From positions 1-15,171 of the forward strand of contig JAADFT010000041.1 in the NCBI GenBank assembly GCA_013152765.1: a stretch of DNA of 15,171 nt, written 5' to 3'. This stretch comes from Calditrichota bacterium. Its GTDB lineage: Bacteria > Zhuqueibacterota > Zhuqueibacteria > Oleimicrobiales > Geothermoviventaceae. The position numbers were made by a program, and so were the translations under genes. Positions 7,628 to 13,687 of the stretch are shown piece after piece (the first letter of the stretch is position 1; the number at the start of each line of letters is the position of its first letter). The notes under the pieces are model-generated. The model made no database searches, was not told the origin of the DNA, and was given only the letters and a program-made list of their open reading frames with translations.

Positions 7628-7641
7628 CCTGAGTGCCTGCA
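7628..7641 (-). repeat. Right copy of the 14-bp inverted repeat flanking the nonaheme cytochrome gene
   Basis: Exact reverse complement of 5681-5694. This copy lies inside a small hairpin, GTTGC (7624-7628) with GCAAC (7639-7643) and a 10-base loop, followed by ACTTTTGG. That could act as a weak terminator of the cytochrome message, although the stem is short and the T-run is only four bases. The rest of the 147-base spacer 7571-7717 shows a small GCGTA/TACGC palindrome at 7588-7604 and no convincing promoter. Confidence 0.5.
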
Positions 7642-7717
7642 ACTTTTGGTTGAAACAGAATCGATCTAACTCTGCATCGAGCGACACATCGTTGACAAAG
7701 GGCCTGAGGAGTAGGGT

Positions 7718-9776
7718 ATGAACCCGTTGACACTCTACGGTTGGGCGCTTGGAGTTCTTCTGGCTGGAGCCTGTGTTACCTTCTTGGCCGGACTGAAAAC
7801 ACGGCGAATCGGCGGACTGGCTCTCGTGTTTGCTACGGTGGGGACTGCGTTAGCCTTTGCCGCCAGTGTTTTGGTGTTCGTCCACGGCACGGCTCAGACG
7901 GCGGGCAGTCTCTTTGTGGTGCCCGGACTCGGCGCAACACTCGTCGTTCGGCTGGATTACCTGAGCGCCTTCTTCCTGGGCGTCATTGCGCTGGTTTCGT
8001 TCTTAGTGACGCTCTACTCGCAGCGGTACATGCTCATCCCCAGGTTCGCGGATCTGAGTCCGCTGGGTTACTACCCGGTGTTGCTTTTCTTCTTCGCCGG
8101 CACGATGAGCGTGGTCGGCATGACGGACATGTTCTTCTTCTTCATCGCCTGGGAGTTCATGACACTGGCCTCGTATGCGCTGGTCATCTACGATCGCAAG
8201 CGGAACGAACGGTTGCGCGCAGGCTTCAAGTACTTCCTGATCACGCACATCGCGACTGGTTTGATGTTGCTCGGAGCCATCATCATCTACGTCTACGGTC
8301 GCACGTTCTCGTTCGAAGGGATGCGCGCCACCTTGCAAGCGATCATGGGCGTGCACCCCTGGGCAACGCACATCGCACTGGCCTGCTTCTTCATCGGCTT
8401 TTCGACGAAAGCCGGTATCCTGCCGTTCGGCGATTGGCTGCCTGATGCCTACCCGGCGGCTCCGAGCCCGGCCAGTGCTGCCTTTGCGGGAGGCATGAGC
8501 AAGCTCGGCGTGTACGGCATCGTTCGAATCTTCTGCGAGATCCTGCCTGTCAGCGAGTACACCAAGATCTGGGGCATGGTAATCGCCCTGTTCGGCACGC
8601 TGAGCATTTTCGTCGGCACGATGACGGCCATGATGCAGGACGACAGCAAGCGCCTGCTCTCGTTCCACGTGATTGGCCAGGTTGGTTACATGTTCCTGGG
8701 TGTGGGCGCGGGCATCTACTTCATGGCTACCTACCCGGCTATTGCGCTGGTAGCGCTGTCTGCGGGTCTGTTCCACGTGCTCAACAACATTTTGTACAAG
8801 TCCAGCTTGTTCCTCAACGCTGGCTCGATCTTTTACAAGACGGGCACGCGGAACCTCAAAAATTGGCGGCTTGGCCAAGCTGATGCCCTGGACCGCAGCC
8901 ACGGCAATCATCGCGTCCTTCAGCATCGCTGGTGTGCCGCCTTTCAACGGTTTCAGCAGTAAATGGCTCATCTACCAGAGCACAATTTTCGGCGGAATCC
9001 ACATCCCGATCTTCGTTGGCTTTGCCATCGTGGCGATCTTCATCTCGGCGGTAACGCTGGCATCGTTCATCAAGTTCTTCGGCGCTTCGTTCTACGGCAA
9101 GCTGAGAACCCCTTCTGGCGACACAACGCCTGGCGATGTGCCAGTCCTGATGCAGATCCCGCAAACGGTGCTGGCAGCTCTCTGCATCGTGATCGGCTTG
9201 ATGCCCCTCGTGCCGTTGCGCTGGATCTACCGCAGCGTGGCCAGCATCTACAGCGGTGTTCAGCTCCCTCAGTTTGCGGAAGTGTTGGGAGGCGGCACCT
9301 CTGCGGTTGGATTGAACTTCGGTGGGGGGCTTGTGGCGAACTGGCACCCCGTCACGGTGACCCTGGTCGGGCTGGTTTTGCTGGTGCTGAGCTACGGCAT
9401 TTACCGCTCTGGCAGGGCACAACGGCGGGCAGTGGACACGTGGTACTGCGGTGAGATGCACACGGATGCTGAGGTCCACTACAAGGCGCACAGCTTCTAC
9501 CTGCCCTTCAAGCAGATGTTCCGCGTGCGCATCGGTCGGCACGAGTGGGAGGGCGTGTACATCACAATCCGTTACCCGGAGCTTCGCTTGCGGCCCGACA
9601 ACTGGCTTGTGAAGGCCGTGGATGTGGACCGCTGGTTCTTCTACCCGATTGTGAACGGTTTTTACAAAGTGAGCGAGTGGTTCAGGAAGTCGCACGTGGG
9701 CATCCCGCACGTGTATCTGGCCTGGGCCATCGTCGGTGTGATTGGTGCTGTTTGGCTGCTGTTTGCTCTACACTGA
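7718..9776 (+). CDS. hyfB: HyfB-like NuoL-type membrane subunit, split by a one-base frameshift
   Basis: The N-terminal part reads from ATG 7718 and stays in conserved antiporter-like sequence up to about 8860 (FFFFIAWEFMTLASYAL, FSTKAGILPF, WLPDAYPAAPSPASA). That frame then turns to nonsense and stops at 8962. The conserved continuation, GGLAKLMPWTA then GVPPFNGFSSKWLIYQ, is in the next frame and runs to 9776. Removing one A from the AAAAA run at 8858-8862 joins the halves into about 685 residues, close to E. coli HyfB (about 672). The start has GAGGAG at 7706-7711, six bases upstream. It would be an ion-pump subunit of the hydrogenase membrane arm. The frameshift may be a sequencing error in a homopolymer, a true mutation or, less likely, recoding. 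The canonical HxWLPxAH-type histidines read GDWLPDAY here. Confidence 0.82.
8858..8862 (+). other. Frameshift site (A5 homopolymer) in the hyfB-like gene
   Basis: Before the run the frame encodes TGTRNLK; after it, conserved HyfB sequence (GGLAKLMPW) is found shifted forward by one base. Four A residues would give N-L-K-I-G-G-L-A-K with no break. This is the smallest edit that restores the gene. Confidence 0.7.
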
Positions 9777-9843
9777 CGCAATTCAACCGAGAACAGAACA
9801 ACACTGGCATAGTAAGGCAGTTCGGACAAGGGAGAGACGCCAC

Positions 9844-11532
9844 ATGACAACCGGTGACGTGATCGCAAAGCTGAAGGAGCGCTTTCCCGACAAGATCACC
9901 GAGGCCAAGACGCCTGTGGACGACATGGTGGTGGTCACGGTGCCGCGCGAGCACGCTGTCGAAGTGTCCGACTACGTGTTCAACCAGTGGCACGCACGTT
10001 TCGTGATCGCCGCCGGGACCGACTACAGGGAAATCACAGGCGAGTACCTGGTGGACTACAATTTCTCGCTCGCCTCGGACCACATCTTCCTGACTCTGCG
10101 GGTGCCGGTGAAGGCTGACGATCCCTGGATCGAGGCCATCACCAAGAAGGTGCCCGCGGCGAACTGGGCGGAGCGGGAAATTCAGGACATCCTCGGTGTG
10201 AAGCTGGTCGGGCATCCGGACCCGCGGCGCCTGGTTCTGGCCGACGACTGGCCGGAAGGGTTGCATCCTTTGCGTCGCGATGTTCCCTACGACTCCTGGC
10301 CCGATCACAACGAGGAGCGAAAGCCTCCGATGGCTGATCCGCCGCCAGGCGCTACGGTGGTGCCAATCGGCCCGTTCTTCCCGGTGCTGGAAGAGCCCGC
10401 GTACTTCCGTGTGTTCGTGGAGGGCGAGAAGGTAGTCGGCTGCGATTACCGCGGTTTCTACAACCACCGTGGGATCGAAAAAGTGGCCGACAGCCAGCTC
10501 AACTACAACCAGGTGCCCTTCATCGCCGAACGCATCTGCGGCATATGAGGCTTCGTGCACAGTACGGGGTACTGTCAAGCACTGGAAAAAGCAGCACAGA
10601 TTGAAGTTCCGCCGCGGGCGCGGTTCATTCGCACCATCATTCTCGAGCTGGAGCGCATTCACAGCCATCTGCTGTGGCTGGGCATCGCGGGCCACATCAT
10701 CGGGTTCGACACGGTGCTGATGCAGGTGTGGCGCATCCGCGAGCCGGTCATGTGGCTTGCGGAGCAGATCACCGGCAATCGTAAGCTCTACGGCATGAAC
10801 ATCGTCGGGGGCGTACGCCGCGACATCCCCAAAGAGCTCCACCCGAAGATCATCGAAGTGATGGACAAGGTGGAGAAGGAGACCATTGCCGTACTGAACG
10901 CGGTGGTGGACGACACTACCCTGCGGATGCGTCTCGAAGGCGTGGGCGTGGTCCCGAACAAGGATGCGATCGCCCTGGCCATCCTGGGGCCATCGGCGAG
11001 GGGATCCGGTGTGGCCGTGGACGTCCGGGTGGACCACCCGTACGCCGCCTACGCTGAAGTCGGCGTGAACGTGGTGGTGGAGACGGGCGAGGACATCTGG
11101 GCCCGTACCGTGGTGCGCATCAAGGAGACGCTGGAATCGGTGCGCATCGTGCGCGACGCCCTCGCCATGATGCCCGAGGGCCCGATCGAAGCCAAAATCG
11201 ACGAGCCCATCCCACCGGGACTGGTGGCGTGCTCGTCCGTGGAAGCGCCGCGGGGCGAGACGCACCACTTCGTGATCACCAGCGACGAACCTCGGCCTTA
11301 CCGCTGGAAGGCGCGTGCGCCGACGTTCCAGAACCTCCAGGCTGTCCCGCTGTCCATCATGGAAGAGACGATCGCCGATGTCCCGATTACGGTCGGCAGC
11401 TTCGACCCGTGCTTCTCGTGCACGGAGAGGGTGGAAGCAGTGGACGTGCGCACCGGCGAGTTGAAGGTGTACACGAAGCGGGAACTGGAGCAACTGAGTC
11501 GGGCCAAGACGAAGCTTTTGCGTGGAGAGTGA
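9844..11532 (+). CDS. hyfG: Group 4 [NiFe] hydrogenase large subunit (HycE/HyfG-like, NuoC-NuoD fusion), predicted selenoprotein with in-frame TGA
   Basis: Read through one TGA (codon 235, 10546-10548) the gene gives 562 residues, close to E. coli HycE (569). Residues 1 to about 165 are the NuoC-like domain (ANWAEREIQDILGV, GHPDPRRLVLADDW). Residues about 185-562 are the NuoD-like catalytic domain, with FYNHRGIEKVAD, then the N-terminal metal motif Arg230-Ile-Cys232-Gly-Ile-Sec235-Gly-Phe-Val-His239, ELERIHSHLLWLG, and the C-terminal motif D521-P-C523-F-S-C526. Both sides of the TGA are in one frame and fit the HycE pattern without a gap, and a SECIS-like hairpin follows. Cys232, Sec235, Cys523 and Cys526 would bind the Ni-Fe site. 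The 33 residues after Arg529 look like the tail removed by the HycI-like protease. The start has GGGAGAG about 7 bases upstream. Without Sec insertion the pieces would be 9844-10548 and a fragment beginning near 10555. The family is certain; Sec is strongly inferred. Confidence 0.9.
10546..10548 (+). other. In-frame TGA, predicted selenocysteine codon (Sec235)
   Basis: The TGA replaces the second cysteine of the RxCGxCxxxH motif, the position that in canonical [NiFe] hydrogenases bridges Ni and Fe. TGA is used as an ordinary stop elsewhere in this window (895-897, 1977-1979, 5638-5640, 9774-9776), so a reassigned genetic code does not explain it. A single-base error from TGC or TGT to TGA is the main alternative. 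Confidence 0.8.
10550..10592 (+). promoter_or_regulatory. Predicted bacterial SECIS element
   Basis: The apical stem ACAGTAC (10559-10565) pairs perfectly with GTACTGT (10569-10575) around a GGG loop (10566-10568). Below it GTGC (10555-10558) pairs with GCAC (10579-10582) with a CAA bulge, then TTC (10552-10554) with GAA (10585-10587), and GC (10550-10551) with GC (10591-10592). The loop begins 17 bases after the TGA and has G in its first positions. This agrees with the bacterial SECIS pattern (loop about 16-37 bases from TGA, a G at the start of the loop). The hairpin lies within coding sequence (HSTGYCQ), as bacterial SECIS elements do. Expected binding partner: SelB. Confidence 0.8.
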
Positions 11533-11578
11533 CGAAGCTGGCTTTCGACGTTGGCTTCATTGCTGATCCGGAGGCATG

Positions 11579-12484
11579 ATGAATCGTGCATTGGGCATTG
11601 GACTGCTGAACCTGGTCCTGGTGCTGGCGCTTTCGCCGCTGCTGGAGGGCATCATTCGCAAACTGAAGGCATTCGTGCATTCGCGAATTGGTCCTCCACT
11701 GTACCAGCCGTACCTGGACCTGTTCAAGCTGCTTGGTAAAGAGGAGATCGACAGCGAGACGAACGTGCTGTTCCGCTGGTCTCCGATCATCGCCTTCGCC
11801 GCTGTGATGCTGGTGGCGTTGTTGACCCCGATCGGCCTTGTGCCTCCGATGAACGGCGCCGGCGAGGTCATCGTGTTCGTCTACCTGATCACGGTGAGCG
11901 GTGTGATGATCATGGCGAGCGGCATCGGCTCTGCCAGCCCCTTCGCGATCGTGGGATCGTCGCGCGAAATGATGATGATCCTGACGGTGGAGCCAATTCT
12001 GGCCATTGCCCTCATCACGGCCGGAGTCAAGGCTGGCTCGATGCGGTTTTCCGACATCCTGGCCTACCAGATGTCGCATCCGTACTCGCTGTCGATGGGA
12101 ATCGTCACCTTTGCTCTCTTCCTGGCGGTCCTGGCTCAACTTGCCAAGCTGCCGTTCGACATCGTGGAAGCCGAGACCGAGATCATGGAAGGGCCGTTCA
12201 TCGAGCAGAGCGGCCCACGGCTGGCACTGTTCAAATGGAGTTTCTTTGCCAAGGAGCTGATTTTTGCGTCGATCCTCGCGGCCATTTTTCTGCCCTGGCC
12301 GCGGGTGGAGGCATCGGTTCTGGCCGTTGTCGTGACGCTGCTAAAGGTCGTGGTAATTCTGCTCCTGGTAGGCGTGATCGATTCCGTTAACCCACGCCTG
12401 CGCATCGATCAGGCAATTCGTTTCTACTTCTCGATGATTTTCGTGGCCTTAGTGGGCTTGGCGTTTGCTCTGGTGGGTTCATGA
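11579..12484 (+). CDS. hyfC: HyfC/HycD-like (NuoH-type) membrane subunit
   Basis: The protein of about 301 residues has roughly eight membrane helices and belongs to the NuoH/HycD family that anchors the hydrogenase peripheral arm to the membrane. Signatures are HSRIGPPLYQPYLDLFKLLGKEE near the N-terminus, the family loop PFDIVEAETEIMEGPFIEQSG in the middle, and LRIDQAIRFYF near the end. Two adjacent ATG codons exist (11576 and 11579). GGAGG at 11570-11574 is only one base from the first, so I take the second, which leaves four bases. The large-subunit gene ends 46 bases upstream. The acidic loop residues are those used at the junction with the large subunit in related complexes. Confidence 0.9.
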   Translation: MNRALGIGLLNLVLVLALSPLLEGIIRKLKAFVHSRIGPPLYQPYLDLFKLLGKEEIDSETNVLFRWSPIIAFAAVMLVALLTPIGLVPPMNGAGEVIVFVYLITVSGVMIMASGIGSASPFAIVGSSREMMMILTVEPILAIALITAGVKAGSMRFSDILAYQMSHPYSLSMGIVTFALFLAVLAQLAKLPFDIVEAETEIMEGPFIEQSGPRLALFKWSFFAKELIFASILAAIFLPWPRVEASVLAVVVTLLKVVVILLLVGVIDSVNPRLRIDQAIRFYFSMIFVALVGLAFALVGS

Positions 12485-12519
12485 GTCACAGCCGGTAAGT
12501 TGCCGAAACGGAGACCACC

Positions 12520-13008
12520 ATGTTCAAAGGGAAGGCTAAGGAAGCGCTGATTTGCTTTTCGAACCCGCGGGTTACGCTTAAGTACCCGTTCGAGCCGCAG
12601 GAACCGCCGGACGGCTTTCGCGGGCGAATCAGCGTGGACGTGGAGAAGTGCATCGGCTGCGGTGGGTGCGCCAATGTCTGCCCGTCGCGACTCATCCGGT
12701 TCTACGACGACGGCGACGTGACGCGGATGGAGTTCATCCTGGATCGCTGCACCTACTGTGGGCGCTGCGCGGATGTGTGCCCGGAAGACGCAATCACGAT
12801 GACCAAGGAGTTCGAAACGGCCACAGACGACCTGGAAGACCTGTACATCATCCAGGAACTGTACATGGGCACCTGCAACCGCTGTGGACGCTGCTTCGAG
12901 ACCGACAACTGGATTGACAAGATCCCGACGCGGCGGAACCGCGAAGGACGCAACTTCGTGGGCCCGGCCATGCCGCACGTGCAGCCAATCAAAGAGGTCG
13001 CGAAATGA
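12520..13008 (+). CDS. hyfH: HyfH/HycF-like (NuoI-type) ferredoxin subunit
   Basis: The 162-residue protein has two 4Fe-4S motifs, Cys44/47/50/54 (CIGCGGCANVCP) and Cys77/80/83/87 (CTYCGRCADVCP), as in NuoI, HycF and HyfH. A further group, Cys119/122/125 (CNRCGRC), lies in the C-terminal extension. In this family the clusters carry electrons between the ferredoxin-type donor subunit and the small-subunit cluster next to the Ni-Fe site. It has no signal peptide or membrane segment, so it is a peripheral cytoplasmic subunit. Its stop overlaps the next start (ATGA at 13005-13008), indicating translational coupling. CGGAG at 12509-12513 precedes the ATG by six bases. HyfA, the other ferredoxin-like Hyf protein, is a possible alternative name. 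Confidence 0.88.
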   Translation: MFKGKAKEALICFSNPRVTLKYPFEPQEPPDGFRGRISVDVEKCIGCGGCANVCPSRLIRFYDDGDVTRMEFILDRCTYCGRCADVCPEDAITMTKEFETATDDLEDLYIIQELYMGTCNRCGRCFETDNWIDKIPTRRNREGRNFVGPAMPHVQPIKEVAK

Positions 13009-13670
13009 GCAACCACATTCTGGTGACCCTCACACTGGCGATCCTGATCACGAGCATCTTTACAGTGGAGCTGCGGAACCTGCGCACCACGGTCTACTTC
13101 TACTGGCTCCACTCGGCGCTCTTGCTCAGCATCATTACGGCCTACGCCACAGTGATGCACAACCCCACGTTGTACATCTGGTCTGTGTCGGTGCTGGTGA
13201 CGAAGGTGATCATCATCCCCACGCTGATGCTGACCTTCCTGCGCCGAGTGCCTGCTTACGAGTTTCGCCCGGTCATTGGTTTCGGCGCTTCGCTGGTCAT
13301 CATCGTGTCGATCGAGATCGTGTTCTACAAGCTGTTCCACGCTTACGCGTACCTGCTGGCGCCGACCGCTCAGGCACAGCAGGAACCGACACGGTCGCTT
13401 CTGGCTGGCGCTTTCACCGTTTTCCTGCTGGGCATCTACGCCCTGCTGACACGGCGTGATGCGCTGAAAACCGTGGTGGGTCTGGCCCTGATGGAAAACG
13501 GTGTTCACCTGGTCTTGCTGGCTCTGGCCTCGCAGTTGCCGGAGACCACGATGATCGGTATCCTTACAGACGTGGTTGTGGTTGTTGGCTTGCTGCTCTA
13601 CATCAGCACGCAAGTGTACGAGATCTTCGGTGTGACGGACACGGCGCGACTTTCCGAATTGAGGCACTGA
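13005..13670 (+). CDS. hyfE: HyfE-like membrane subunit (NuoK-like C-terminal part)
   Basis: The 221-residue membrane protein is close to the length of HyfE (about 216). Its second half (residues about 125-205) resembles NuoK/MnhC, including ALLTRRDALKTVVGLALMENGVHLVLLALA and GILTDVVVVVGLLLYIS. The first half has three hydrophobic helices. HyfE-type subunits belong to the membrane arm of group 4 hydrogenases and are placed next to the antiporter-like subunits. It overlaps the ferredoxin gene by four bases and is followed 17 bases later by the HyfF-like gene. HyfE homology is clear from its order and length; the molecular role is inferred from complex I. Confidence 0.87.
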   Translation: MSNHILVTLTLAILITSIFTVELRNLRTTVYFYWLHSALLLSIITAYATVMHNPTLYIWSVSVLVTKVIIIPTLMLTFLRRVPAYEFRPVIGFGASLVIIVSIEIVFYKLFHAYAYLLAPTAQAQQEPTRSLLAGAFTVFLLGIYALLTRRDALKTVVGLALMENGVHLVLLALASQLPETTMIGILTDVVVVVGLLLYISTQVYEIFGVTDTARLSELRH

Positions 13671-13687
13671 TCGAGCGAGGGTAGACA

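Noticed and set aside
7692..7723. TTGACA (7692-7697) as a -35 box with TATGAA as -10 for the HyfB-like gene
   Set aside because: The would-be -10 overlaps the start codon and the spacing is 19-20 bases, so it cannot serve a transcript with the visible ribosome-binding site.
8858..8871. Programmed -1 ribosomal frameshift at the A-run in the HyfB-like gene
   Set aside because: The needed change is +1 (or -2), not -1, and I see no convincing downstream stimulator. A homopolymer indel is simpler.
10546..10548. Reassigned genetic code (TGA as Trp or Gly)
   Set aside because: TGA ends several other genes in this window at sensible places, and no other gene has an internal TGA.
9682..11493. Long minus-strand open frame (about 600 codons) opposite the hydrogenase gene
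   Set aside because: It is a shadow of a GC-rich coding strand, rich in His, Arg, Asp and Val, with no recognisable domain, and it overlaps a clearly conserved gene.
10555..11532. Separate protein starting at the GTG after the TGA, with 9844-10548 as a complete upstream gene
   Set aside because: The split would cut the catalytic metal motif in two, leaving one Cys in each piece in the wrong context. Both parts align to a single HycE-like protein in the same frame, and no ribosome-binding site precedes 10555.
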